Source of the DNA: Umbellularia californica
Lineage: Eukaryota; Streptophyta; Magnoliopsida; Laurales; Lauraceae
NCBI GenBank assembly: GCA_028538565.1
Contig: JAPQWN010000001.1
Coordinates: 38,208,001 to 38,272,000 of the forward strand
Reading direction: 5' to 3'
Length of the DNA: 64,000 nucleotides
A program made the position numbers and the translations under genes. Below are positions 33,405 through 44,875 of the stretch, in pieces. The first letter of the stretch is position 1, and every line of letters begins with the position of its first letter. The notes beneath the pieces were generated by a model, which made no database searches, had not been told where the DNA came from, and saw only the letters and a program-made list of their open reading frames with translations.

Positions 33405-33538
33405 GATGTTTAAATAACATCGTCGGCACGCCACTCAACTAGCTGTTGCGGTTCTCCGACCGCCTCCTCTGGCTCCTCCTCGGGATAACCGACAATGGGA
33501 CCTGAGTGCCAAAGCAAAGGGTCAGACACGACGGTCTG
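33405..33538 (-). other. Acceptor, acidic 31-codon frame and paired hairpins (A' LTR)
   Basis: On the minus strand: hairpin CAGAC-CGTCGT-GTCTG (33538-33523), CAG ending at 33502, an open 31-codon frame 33502-33410 (..EEEPEEAVGEPQQL.. EWRADDVI stop) and stop hairpin GATGTT-ATTTA-AACATC (33421-33405). This is the cleanest open copy of the frame. Confidence 0.55.
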
Positions 33539-34569
33539 GCAGGTGGATGAAAAGATATGACCAAACTAAAATAAAAGCATTTACCTTGGAAAACGTATAA
33601 ACCTGTTTAATCAATAACTTTCAAGAAGTAATCGAGACATTTATTTAAAGACATATATGTAGTGATAAAACATGTAAGATAACCAAGGAAATCGGGAAAC
33701 AAACAAGATGGCATCCACAAGAAGCTAAGTCCTCTATCACCGAAGTGACAAGAGTATCGGGCGTTGACCTCGGTCACCGGAGTGAGGAGGTGCAACAAAA
33801 TTTACATAAACATATACAATAATACGGGACGCGACCGCGGTAGCAAACCGGGTATCGGGAATCACGGTAGCGAACCGAATATCGAGGACCATGGGAGCGA
33901 GCCGGGTACCGGGACGGGACCACGGTTAATAAACCGGGCATCGGGATCCAAACTGCAGCTGGCGGGATGGGAGGGGATCTCCAAGTCGGTAGATCAGACC
34001 GACAAGGTCATCCAAGCTTAGTGGTGCCGACTCATAAGTTAAATCACATAAATCAAGACATGTGTAAAAATAAATTCAGTGCAAGACTATAGGCGGGCAA
34101 GACGTGGTGCTCACGGGCACAACTATCACATCATGTCGGGCATGCATTTCGGTACTGGCGAAATGGTACAAGTACACTTTTAATGTTTTCGGGATTGACA
34201 GGTCATAGATCATAATTTTTGAGAATAATGGGGTGAAATAAACTTTCGAAATATTGGGACAAGTATCGGGGTTCGAGGTGACTCAAGGTGAATAGGGGTC
34301 CCGTAAGTTGATTTCAATGTAACTTGGTACTCCTTGAGTTTGGAGACAATCCGGGCTCCTTACACACCTTAGTAGCCTCAATGCTTAAACGAATCTATGT
34401 GATGTGGTTTCTCTTTTGAACGGGCTCCCAACAAACATTTCATCTCTGCTTCGAACACAGTCCCAGGTGAGCGGTGCACATTGCTCTCAGAAAGGTTCAC
34501 AAGCAAATGGGATGGAAGCTCCCTTCAACCCCCCTTTATTCATAGAATTCAGGGAAGTTCGGTTACCTA

Positions 34570-34925
34570 GCGGTCAGATGGCGGTTAACCGCCAGTGGAT
34601 CCAGCGGTTAACCGCTGGTTGACCGTGAGGCTGACCGCCGGATTGCAGCTCTCTGGAATTGTGACCGCCTCAATTCGGTTGGCTGGCGGTTAGCCGCCGA
34701 TGGATTCGGTAGTTAGTCGTTAGCTGACCGCGGAGCTGACCGCAGATAGCCTGACCAAATGCAGCATACTGGAAATGAGACCGCCCCAGTTCGGTTGGCT
34801 GGCGGTTAGCCGCTGGCTGACCGTGAGGTTGCAGCTATCTGGAAAAGTAACCGAAACTACTTCGGTTAGTTGCCAGTCACCAGGCGGCTAGCCGTTGGGT
34901 GACCGCCAGCTGACAGCCAGTCACG
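34570..34925. repeat. Palindrome cluster, GGTTAACC / GGCTAGCC type (A' LTR)
   Basis: More than a dozen copies of a GGCGGTTAACCGCC-like palindrome. Perfect examples are GGCGGTTAACCGCC (34580-34593) and the 18-mer CCAGCGGTTAACCGCTGG (34601-34618); near-perfect GGCGGTTAGCCGCC near 34687 and 34801. Half-site forms such as GGTTGACCG and GCTGACCGC fill the rest. Confidence 0.82.
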
Positions 34926-36295
34926 GAAACCCCTCACTGGGTTCAGATTCAGGTCTTCCCTTCTCCAAATCAATTTCTCTCATTCTCCCTTCACTTTCCT
35001 GCAATAACATGAGCTAAAAAGCTCCTCTAATTCAACCTTTAACACTTTTCCCCTAACAAAGCTTCTATAAACCACTCTCTAATCACTTCCTTCCTCTCCA
35101 CATTCCAACCCAAATAGAAGGAGAATAACCACAACCACAGTGATCCATTTAAGTCCTAAACAAGAGCTTCAAAACCACATTTTCAAGACAATAATGAACT
35201 AACCAACCCTTTCAAGAGTATTTATTTCACATTGAATGCAAGTAAAACCAAAGCATTAATGGCAATACCAAATCAATCACACTTGTCATGAAAACCATTC
35301 CAAACTCAAAACATCAATTCATTCCACTTGCCTCAAGGTCTCTAATCAAGGGAATCAAGCAATAACTCTCTTCTTCCAAGCCAAAATCCAAGATACACAA
35401 AAAAAAAAAAAACCCCAAATACAAACCCTAAAATGGTCAAGACAAGGAATGGGGACGAAGAAGCTTACAATAATGAGAGGAGAGGCTCTCTACAAGTTAA
35501 GGAACACATATTCAAGAGAAGGGGAGGGAGTTCTTACTTGGAAGTTGTTCAAATGGCAAGACTAGCTCAAGGAAGATCTTGTAATGGGAGGGTTGCTCCA
35601 CAAATGGCATCAAGAAGAAGCCCTCAATGAGAGGAAGAAGGAGACAACCTCCATTTCTCCAAATGAGCAAGGTTAATGCTGATTTGGTGGTGGAGAAGAG
35701 CAAGATGAAGAGAAAAGGGAGAAACCCTAGATTAGAAGACTCTTTGTGCTGGAAAAAGGAAATGAGGGAGAAGAGTCTCTATTTAAAGCAATTAGAAGTG
35801 GGCTCCACCAATGGGAATCTCTTAGGGCTGAAATCACTAATTTCGGGACCTCGAACGAAATCGACGAAGAAGGAAGAAATGATCACCGAAATATCTAGTT
35901 TCCAAAAAGTATATGTTTCGCGGGTTTCGGGGATATCGACTTTTGGGTACAGATTTCATGTAAAAAGATTGTTTTGCCCTCAATGCTAGAAAATCGGGTT
36001 TCGGAGTTCCGGACGGGTACAAGATCAACATGAAAGTTGTAGGGATTAACGGAACAAGTGAAATGGGGTAGGCATACAAGTCATCGGGATCTCGGGTAAT
36101 TCCCAAATTAACGCAAAGCTATAAAAAGGGGACACCCAAAGGGCCCCACTAAACATAAAGCAATAGAGATTCCCCAAAGCTATATCAAGATCTATACTAA
36201 TTCCACTTAGTCAAGTTCTACCAAACACGCTTAGCACTAACACTTGACTTAATTAGTACTAATCGGGCTCACTCGGGTCGGGGTCTTACAGCTGG

Positions 36296-37495
36296 GCCTA
36301 AAAACACATACTTGAGGGTGTCAAGTAGTGGTTTTAGGTCGAGGTTGGGCGGTTCTTTAATTGATGGAATAGGTGGGGCAGCCGATGGAATCAAGATCTC
36401 TGGCATGGGTTGCCATTGACTCCTCTCAAAAGCAGGGGCAGAATCCAGTAATGCATTTACTTCTTTGATGCTTTTCTCAACATCAATGTTACCTCCAAAA
36501 TATGCAAGACAAGCCTCTAGTGGGTCTTCACAAACTAACTGTGATCCTACACTCTTAATAACCTCCTCTAGGTAACTCACTTCACAAATTTTAGAATCAC
36601 TCTCATCTCTGGGTTGATTGTCAACGTTGAAAATATTTATCTGGACTGTCATATTCCCAAACGATAGGTGCATCACACCATTTCGACAATTAATCAGGGC
36701 ATTAGAAGTGGCAGGGAATGGTCTCCTTAAATTACTGGGATTTTCACAATATTTTCGATTGGTGGTCGGGTATCAAGGACTACAAAGGCCACCAGGAAAA
36801 CAAACTTACCTACCTTGATCAAAACACCCTCAACAACACCTTTGCAGTACCTAACTAAAGCATCAGCTAGTTGTAATGTCACCTTTGTTGGTTTCAGCTC
36901 CCCCAAACCTAACTCCATGTATATCGAATACGGGAGCAGATTGACACTCGCACCCAAGTCCAGCAAAGCCTGTTCTATGTGATGATCCCCTATTTGACAA
37001 GAAATTGTTAGACACTCAGGGTCCTTGTATTTGATTGGGGTCGAAGTGGTAATGATGGAACTGCATTGCTGGGCTAAAAAGGCCTTTTTTGGGTACATTG
37101 GTTGTCCTCTTGAATGTACATAAATCTTTGAAGACTTTGGCATAAGTCGGGATCTGTTGGATGGCTTCTAATAGTGGGATGTTAATTCTCACTTACTTGA
37201 ACACTTCAAAGATTTTATCCAACTAGACATTATTTTTCATTTGACCTAGCCTATTAGGGTATAGGGCCTTGGGAACAAAGGTTTTAGGAGGGGGCCCACT
37301 CTCACTCGGTGAGGCAGCTCCTATTGGTTTCTCAGGTTCCTTAGTAGGCTCTGGGTCCTTCTTTGGCTCTTCGAGTTCTTTTTCCAAAACTACATGCTCC
37401 CTCCTAACTTGGGTCCGTTCAGATTGCCTAGGGTTCTCTTCTGGTGTGTCAACCTCCCTTGGAGCCATTCTACGGGTGGTAACTACATGCACTAC
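36296..37495 (-). pseudogene. Athila-type protease and gag remnant, pseudogene
   Basis: Minus-strand frames. 36727-37143 holds the aspartic protease with ALLDLGASVNLLPYSIY (Asp codon near 36958) and VTLQLADALVRY; 37223-37492 is a charged Glu/Pro-rich gag tail (PEPTKEPEKP) joined to YPNRLGQ; 36269-36676 is a linker towards RT. The frames are separated by shifts and stops. The Athila box is usually DLGAS-[IV]-NL, and is kept. The 5' part of gag was cut off by element A at 37510. Confidence 0.75.
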
Positions 37496-38904
37496 ATTGA
37501 CTTGCTCAATGTTGCGACCCCTGTTAGACCCCGACCTAGACCAACTCGATTAGTACTAATTAAGTGAGTATTTAGTCTTAAGTGAGTTTTAGTACTAGCT
37601 GGGTTAGAATGTGATTAGACTTAGCATGGATTATAGCTTTGGGGGATTTTGAGGATGTTTAGTATGAGTCAGACATGCTCAGGGACGCCCTGAGTACACG
37701 TGTAAAAGTGGGTTTTCGTTCTAGATCTTTTGTTTAATCGTGATTTTTAATTCTCTTGGATGGTTTTATTATTTGTGACAACTCTCATTTTTAGCCTGCA
37801 TGTATTTGAGGCCTAGAAACCCAAGTTTTGGCCCAAAAGGGTAAATTTGTCTTTTCATGCTAAATCTGGGCACAAATTTCGAATCGTGAAACCATGTCAA
37901 AATTATACTTTTTGAAAACTAGGTTTTTCGACGATCGTTTTGTTCTTCTTCGTCGATTTCATTCGGGGTCCACAAGACCATGTTTTAATCGTTTCAAGTT
38001 CAACTGCTTTGGGACCCACCTTCCAGACACTATATAAGCCTTCTTATTCTCTCTCCTCCATTCTTCTTCCCATTTCCTGCAATAGTTTTGACCTAGAGTG
38101 AAGAAGAGAAGATGGTTTTCTCTTTGGTCTCTTTCTCCTTGAATGATCTAGCAAGAGAGCTCCAATCCCCGATCCGACTTCGTCAATCTCTTCCTCTCTT
38201 CTCAAGCAACAACTGGAACCATTTTTGAGCCAAATCCCCGACACTATTCATTATCTTCTAACTCTCTTCTTCTTGTTTGACTAGCTAAAGGTTAGGGCTC
38301 TTGATCCTCTTTTCATTTGATGTTCATTTAGCTCATTTAGAACTTGTTTTCCATGTTTTCAAACCCATTTTCGAAATGGGGGTTTGTGAGGACCAAATGG
38401 TGATTTTTGTGTGCTTTATTTTAAGGCTTTTGTGTAGATTTCTTGGATCTTCCCTTTGGTTAAGTTCTTGTGAAGATTTCCTTGGCATTGGATTGAGGCA
38501 AGTGAACTCTATAGGATTTTTTTATGTACATTGCATTATGGTTTTATTATTTTCATTTAAGACATGATTTCTATGTTTAGTTTCATAATGCAAGTTATGT
38601 TTATACTCTTTCAAATCATGGGTTTTAGTTTCTTCACTTGTCTTGTTACTAATGATTTTTCAAGTTCTTAGAATCATGTTTGATCTTGTAAGTTTTCATG
38701 ATTTTGTACATGGAAATGTCTTGATGTTTCTCAATGGAGTGAATGGTTTATTTATGGATTAAATGTTGTTTTTGACCCTTGGTGAGCATGGTGGCTCAGG
38801 GGTTTTGTTTGGCTCAGAGGTGAGAAGAAGAAGGAAGAAAAATGTAAGGAAATGAATGAAGGGAAGTGCAGTTCTGCACCCAGTCGGGCATAGGCAAAAG
38901 CCTG

Positions 38905-39065
38905 TTCGCTCGAGCGACCATTGGGTTCGCTCGAGCGAATGTGCCTCTGTTTGAAGGGTTTCAGACAGAAACCTGTCCACTCGAGCGAACCCTTAGGTTG
39001 GCTCAAGCGACCATGTCGCTGTCTGGGTCCGCTCGAACGAATGTATGACCGCTCGAGTGAACCTG
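38905..39065. repeat. Palindrome cluster, TTCGCTCGAGCGAA type (B-type solo LTR)
   Basis: About seven copies: TTCGCTCGAGCGACC (38909), TTCGCTCGAGCGAATG (38927), CCACTCGAGCGAACC (38976), GGCTCAAGCGACC (38999), CCGCTCGAACGAATG (39028) and CCGCTCGAGTGAACC (39048). The motif is that of family A LTRs, whereas the full-length B LTRs have another palindrome here. Spacers differ from A. Confidence 0.8.
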
Positions 39066-39868
39066 ACCCAGTTTTTGGATTTTCAATTCTTTTCTGAATT
39101 TCTTGGAAATTGAAAACTAGATTATGCTTTAGACCTTCATTTGACGTTGTGCACTTGAAATTCCAAAATGTATCTTACCTTCGGGGGCACCAAGCTATAT
39201 AGAATTCTGACATTTGGGTTTCACTTCCACAAGGGTCAAAGATTGGTCTTAGCCTATGCTTGATAGATTTATGTTGAACTCTTGTTTTGATGCTTCACGC
39301 AACATTGTGTTCTCATTTGATTTCCAAGTACAAGTTCGTTTCAAGATGTGTTTCAAGAGAATAAAAAAGGGGATCATTTCTTAAGTTCATTAAGCATTTA
39401 TACCATGCTATTTTGTTAGTCTTGTCATGTCGTGTTTGATAAATGATTTTCCTCTTGTTTTGTCGTATTTTCGAACGTGTATCGCCGTATTTTGTGCATT
39501 CATGAAATAAGTGAATACCACTGAGTTTGGACCGCCCTTTTAGCTTGATCCACTACCTGGGGGTCCTTAAACATGTGGACTATCTGCAGACTAGTCGTGT
39601 ATTATATTACACATGTGCGTGTCTTTCCGGTTCCGCGGCCGGCCTCCCCGTTTACCTTGTGTAGCGTGGGATCGTGTCTTGAGTGTCGTGTTTCATGCGT
39701 GCTTGCTCTTATCATTTTACGTGATAGAGAAAGGATGAGCTCAATGTGGATTTATCTTTTCATGATATTATAAGTATTCATATTAGTTTTGTAAACTTGA
39801 AACGTGTACTTTAATCTTGAACTGTTTTAGCACTATTTTTCATATTCATGCCTAAATTATTTATTTTC

Positions 39869-40007
39869 CAAACCGTCGTGTTTGATGCACTTTATTTTGG
39901 TGTCCAGGTGCTGGAGGTATCGCGTTTGACGAGGGGTGCCCGGAGGAGGCTCTTGAGCCACCCCCAGCACATGAGTGGCAACTCGACGACGTCATCTAGA
40001 CGCCGGG
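39869..40007 (+). other. Acceptor, 31-codon frame and paired hairpins (B-type solo LTR)
   Basis: Hairpin CAAAC-CGTCGT-GTTTG (39869-39884), CAG ending 39907, open 31-codon frame 39907-39999 (..PEEALEPPPAHEW.. DDVI stop TAG), and stop hairpin CGTC-ATCTA-GACG at about 39990-40002. The acceptor stem differs from family A (CAGAC/GTCTG) by a paired G-C to A-T change with an identical loop. Confidence 0.55.
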
Positions 40008-40829
40008 CGAGATCTTTATTTCTCGTTCACCTAGTCTTGGGATATCTTTTGGGATCTTATTTTGTTGTATTGGCCTTTGTTGGCCTCTCTTGGATATGTA
40101 ATTTGAATTAACATACTTTTGTCTAACTATGAAACTTTGAATCAAGATAGGATTGCTTTGTTGACATTCCTCTACGATACCATGTCTTGACACCTTATTT
40201 ATGTACATCTTATTATATTATATATGTATGATTAGTCTTGCTACACGCTTCCGCATACCTATTCGTGTGAGCTTGACCTGTGTCAGTGGGATCCTAACCG
40301 CGGAAACCTGTGGGAAGACAGGCGGTACGTTTTAATAATGCAATGCATTTGTGTCACGGGTCCGGGTCTTGGTCCGGGGTCACGACAACCCCGGACCAGG
40401 CCTGCGGGCCAAATCCGGGATCGGGACTCATGAGATGCCATTGAACATATATTTATTTTGGCCAATACGTACACGGGTCAATAAGGAATTATAATACTAC
40501 CTGTGCACGTGATTTCCCACTGGTGTCCGCGGTGAGGATCTCACACAACATAATATTTTTGTTTAAGTGCGGAAGCGTGTATCAAATCAAGTTTGTAACT
40601 CATTCTCATCAACAAGACTGGTAACACATTAATATAAAACAAAGTATATCAGAGTGAGCAATATTCATAAGCATTTTCTCCAAAAGTAAGTGTTAATGTT
40701 TATACAAAAGATCATTTAATTAACATTCTCAAAATAGAGGCCAACAAAGGCCAATACAACCAAAACAATAACTCCCAAAAGAATGAGCTAGTCATAATCC
40801 CCAAAATGTTCCGTATCTCAAGGCAACCA

Positions 40830-40950
40830 AATGTCTAAACGACATCATCGGCATGCCACTCAACTAATTGTTGCGGTTCACCGACCGCCACCTCAAGCTC
40901 CGCCTCGTGGTAACCAGCGTCTGGACCTGAGTACCAAAGAATGGGTCAAA
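40830..40950 (-). other. Acceptor, acidic 31-codon frame and paired hairpins (element A 3' LTR)
   Basis: On the minus strand: hairpin CAGAC-CGTTGT-GTTTG near 40963-40948, with one G-U pair; frame 40927-40835, open (..EPQQL.. EWHADDVV stop TAG); stop hairpin GATGTC-GTTTA-GACATT (40846-40830), again pairing with one wobble. Compared with A1 (GATGTT/AACATC) one base pair changed on both arms. Confidence 0.5.
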
Positions 40951-41569
40951 CACAACGGTCTGGCAGGTGGGTGAAAGGATATAATAATACAATAATAAGT
41001 GAAGTTACCTTGGTATATTTAAAATTGTGTAAACAATCATTTCCATGAAAGGAGTAAATCATTTATTCAAAAACATATATACAATGTAAAAGCATGTAAG
41101 TGTACCAAGGAATGGGTAAACAAGCAAGGTGGCAACCACATGAAGCTAAGTCCTCTATTACCGAAGTGACAAGAGTTGTCACGTCCCCCGAACCCGATTA
41201 GAGAAATAACCGGATCCGGGGAGTGAAATTTAGGACTAATTAAAATTTTATCCTTTATGCCCAAGGATCGTAAGTTCGCTGTGAGGATATAATATTTCAA
41301 GCTTCAAGTATAATAAGAATTGCGGAATTCATACAATCTTAGGCACATAGAATACCGACAATGGATAATAAATTTCGTTTAAATTTAAAGTTGTTAGAAT
41401 GAATAAACAAAACTACACAAAGTATTAAATTATTACAATGGCCAACCCAATAATCAAGGCCATTTAAAAAAATAGAATGATGTCAATAATGTGGAAGGTC
41501 CAACGAGAACTAGTAAGGAATGAATAAAAATCTAAACAAAGTCCCAATGAATCTCTCTCGTGCCGGAAT

Positions 41570-41690
41570 CGATGACGCTACTCTACGTCATCGGCACGCC
41601 ACTCCCATTCCTCCTCAGCTGGTTGGAGATCCTCTGGGATCTCCTCACCTGCATGCTCCTCATAGTAGTAGTCACTTGGGGTATCTGCAC
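41570..41690 (-). other. Acceptor, 36-codon acidic frame and stop hairpin (C LTR)
   Basis: On the minus strand a CAG (TTGGTGTGCAG) ends at 41685, followed by an open 36-codon frame 41685-41578 rich in Glu/Asp/Tyr, ending EWEWRADDVE and stop TAG. The stop lies in a perfect 8-bp hairpin, CGATGACG..CGTCATCG with an 8-base loop (41570-41593). The stem sequence differs from A and B but the position over the stop is the same. Confidence 0.5.
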
Positions 41691-41819
41691 ACCAAGGAAC
41701 AGAATCAATGACATGTTGGGCAATAGATAAACAAAGTATAATCTGACATGGCGTGCATCAAGTATAGAATAATGGCAAATGTAATATCATGTGAAACCGA
41801 GGAAAATAGAGCTAGGCAT

Positions 41820-43531
41820 TGTTAGATTGTATGAACTTAATCCTTTAGTTGATGTAATAAATTGATTAATTTCTTTATTTATCAATAAAATCATGCTTTA
41901 CTTTCATGAGATGAATGGTATTTTATTACTTAATGCACATGACCAATATACTTGGCATGATTGTTCATGAGTTGAACTGGGTCCCATTAGTATATTAGAT
42001 GTGATATATGTGTATGGATGAGATCCATATGTGGGAGACATATGTCACAAAGCTTATACTTAAATATCTTCACTACCAGTGATGAGACTGGGCATTTCAT
42101 CTGATAAGGTTGCAGCACTTTGATCGCTATGAGGTAGTGTGATTTGTCTCGATCATCAGAATGAAAGATTCTGGATCACAATGCTAGTACATTGGATGTA
42201 TTGATGGATCATGAGAAGCACCTTATGGAATACTATCTCAAGTTTAAGGTCTGCTCTCATAATTCTCTAACAATAGGCTCTCAATCCTGAGCTATTGGTG
42301 AACTCAAGTTTCTATCTATTCATTTGCTTTGAGTCACCAATGAGTGAGGCCAACTATAGGTCAATACCTCGGTGTCTTGGGTACGTGGTAGTAGGACTGT
42401 GAGAACATCTAATAGTCAAGATGGAATCTATCTATATTATCCCCTTGTGCCAATTAATGGATTTGTCATTTAGTAAGTGTGCACTCATCTCGCTTAAGAG
42501 TTAATTGGATGGTACTGATGATCACTGTGATTAATTTGGGGCTCAAGGATAATAAGATGTGGATCTAGGATTGGAAGAGACATATTTATTCCAATTGATC
42601 CATGAATATTGATAGAAGGGCCTACTTGCGGTAATTGGGAAGTTTAAGATCTTCTTTGTAATTTATTCCTAAGACTGGAGTGCAATTGCATTTATATAGT
42701 GGTATTATTTGCAATTAACTATGGGCCTGGATTGCACATGAGATGTGGGGTCGCGATGTCCCAGTTGGAGCCAGCTTTCTATGGAATACCTAGTGGTCCC
42801 CGCGCTAGCCCAAGTCGTTAAAAAGTACTAATCCTATTTGAACTCCATAAGGAAGGAATTAGAAAGTTACTATTTCTATTTGAAGTAGGACTTCTAATAG
42901 CGGTAATAGTATACTTACTAATTGTTGTGGAAGTGAGACTTCTATGGAAATTAGAAAGGGAGAAAGTTACTAATTAATAATGGGAGTAGGACTTCTATTT
43001 CAAATAAGAAAAGAGGAGGTTTGTTGAGCTATAAAAGGAGAAATAAAGGGGTTGAACATCCACCATTGGAGAACACGTCCAGCCCCCTATTTTGTACAAC
43101 TGTTGTACACTTCTCTCTCCTCTCTTTCTCTTTTAGTTCCTTGGAGTTTCTAGTTGGGTTTTCTCTTAATGATTCCACCAATCTTCTTGAGAAAAGAGAT
43201 CTGATAGCGGGTCATAGCATGGAAAACAACAAGGTCTTGGAGATCCTAAATTGCTTCAAGAAGAGTTCTTGTCAAAGCTAATTGTTTTCTTCTCCATTAG
43301 AGCACTACTGGGCTCTAAAGGTATAATCTGCTTCTCCTTTTGTTGTGGATTATTTGGTTGCATGGTGTTGCTGATTTCTATCTTTAAGATAGTATTTCTT
43401 GCTGTAATTGATTAATGAGATTGAGGGATTGCATCCTTGATACGTTTTTTGGCCTTATGGGTTCTTGATCCCTGAGTCAAGTCGGTCAAAAGTTTTGAAA
43501 ATTTGTCCACAAAGCCCGCCTAATTCCAACA
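41820..43531 (+). mobile_element. Copia-like solo LTR E
   Basis: 1712 bp, TGTTAGATTG to TTCCAACA, with a perfect 5-bp duplication ggcat (41815-41819 and 43532-43536). Words such as GAGACTGGGCATTTCATCT near 42085 resemble GAGTTGGGCACTTCATCTT in the copia LTR at 17658, so it is probably a related copia LTR. TATAAAAGG at 43030 is a clear TATA box. Orientation is taken from it. Small frame 43021-43281 is unsupported. Confidence 0.88.
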
Positions 43532-44674
43532 GGCATAAAGCATGAATAATAATTGTATGAGACAATGACAGAATTCCTAACATCATCTAGCAATAACCAC
43601 TATTCAAACAATGCAATGCAAGAAACAAGAGGGAGACTCCAAGGATGTCTGAGCCACCTTCTGGGGTATCAGTAACAATCTAGACCAGACTACTGATACC
43701 AAAGTCCGGCTCCAGTGGGATCCTAACTCCCGGTCTTGGGAATAGCAGCACGGTCCTAGCCCGCTCCTAGCTATTCAACGCCATGGACACCATCCAAAGT
43801 CTACTGCCCACCCCGATGTCAGAGTAACCGGCCCATCAATAAACCCAAACTGCAGATGGCCATGATATGCAATAAAACAAAGTGGTGTTGACACAAGAAT
43901 AGACCAAGACAAGTAAGTTTGGCTATCTCAATACACACGACATGATCATAGGGATTATCTCATTCAAAGATAAATAAAAGACAAGTCAAACACCTGATAA
44001 TCCCTTCCATACTAGCTAGTCCTATATATCAGTAAATGACACAGGGTTCCTACAATACACTCTAAGTCGGGTCCATAACCTAGTTCTACAAGAATTTATG
44101 TTTCATACTTAGTTAGGTGTTTTATGCCAAGCGAGTGTACAACGAATAATAACAATGGATAAAATTCACAAGTCAAGGAGGAATTACGATCCAAACTTAG
44201 GCAAGTGGTGTCATCCCTGTACCCCACATGTTCTAGGGCAGTACGTGTGGAAATTGGATCAACGATGCTTCTAGGAAAATTCCTTGGTGTACAATCATTG
44301 TAAGCATCTATTGGAACAATTCCATACACATTTGGTTAAACCAAGTGTAATACACGAATACCTAGACAACCCATTGAAGCACACCAAGCCACGTGCTACG
44401 ATTTTAATCCCATTAATGGTCAAGTGAGAGTAGGTTCATGGTTTCCAACATCTAAGGCCCAAACCTTAGTTATTAGTCTCATTTCCAATAAAACATGACC
44501 TGAATCAATAATTTGAGTATTTACATCACTTCCCGACCTCCGATCATAATGAAACTAGAACCATTGGGTTCTACATCTCGAGAGCTTTCAAATGGTATAT
44601 TTCTTGTAAAAATTCAACGGGCGAACTAAAAGTTACAAGTCTCCGAAGTTTTCAAGCACTGCCAGAAATTTACG

Positions 44675-44875
44675 CTCCAATCGATCGAGCAAAAGGTCTG
44701 ATCAATCGGACTGTGCCAAAATGCTGTTAACTGAGACATGTTTTCTGTCCGATCAATCGGATAGACTGTTCAGTTAATCGGACAGTGAACTGTCTTAGTT
44801 AACTGGGACAGAAACCCTGTCTGATCGATAGGACAAAGTGTCTGGTCGATCGGACAACAGACCTAAACCTCAAAA
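44675..44875. repeat. Palindrome cluster, TCCGATCGATCGGA type (C LTR)
   Basis: Copies include AATCGATCGAG (44677), CTGATCAATCGGAC (44698), GTCCGATCAATCGGAT (44747), CAGTTAATCGGACAG (44771), GTCTGATCGATAGGAC (44818) and GTCTGGTCGATCGGAC (44840). The implied consensus TCCGATCGATCGGA is palindromic, but no copy is perfect. It begins about 300 bp into the putative intron. Confidence 0.7.

Larger units (their letters stand above)
32959..36290 (-). mobile_element. Solo LTR A', gypsy family A, reverse
   Basis: A 3332-bp reverse LTR with TGTCGCAACC at 32959 and GTCTTACA at 36290, and a perfect 5-bp duplication gctgg (32954-32958 and 36291-36295). It has the family A layout: minus-strand TATA-like box 35777-35788, donor AG|GCAAGTGG with GC at 35341-35340, palindrome cluster, ACCGTGG repeats (33822-33950), acceptor hairpin and stop hairpin. 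Its palindromes are of the GGTTAACC type, unlike A1, A2 and element A. Confidence 0.9.
16802..37509 (-). mobile_element. Athila-type Ty3/gypsy retrotransposon, reverse, decayed and invaded
   Basis: Reverse element with its 3' LTR at 16802-28200, 3' non-coding part 28201-29946, pol fragments 29957-32790, and protease/gag fragments 36296-37495. The rest of gag and the 5' LTR lie beyond the right-hand insertion. The interior is cut by solo LTR A' (32959-36290), the 3' LTR by a copia element (17658-27359), and the gag side by element A at 37510. Athila-type affinity comes from integrase words such as FGKACHLPVELEH, the RT box FMDDF and the protease box DLGASVNLLP. All domains carry stops or shifts. 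Confidence 0.75.
37522..40387 (+). mobile_element. B-type solo LTR
   Basis: 2866 bp, TGTTAGACCC to GTCACGACA, with a perfect 5-bp duplication acccc (37517-37521 and 40388-40392). It lies only 12 bp inside the end of element A's 3' LTR. It is collinear with the LTRs of the full-length B element (47813-58483). TATATAA at 38031 is the TATA box and AG|GCAAGTG at 38498 the donor-like site. No interior is left. Confidence 0.9.

Noticed and set aside
43021..43281. 86-codon frame after a TATA box in solo LTR E
   Set aside because: It is an LTR leader; no similarity or second copy supports it as a gene.
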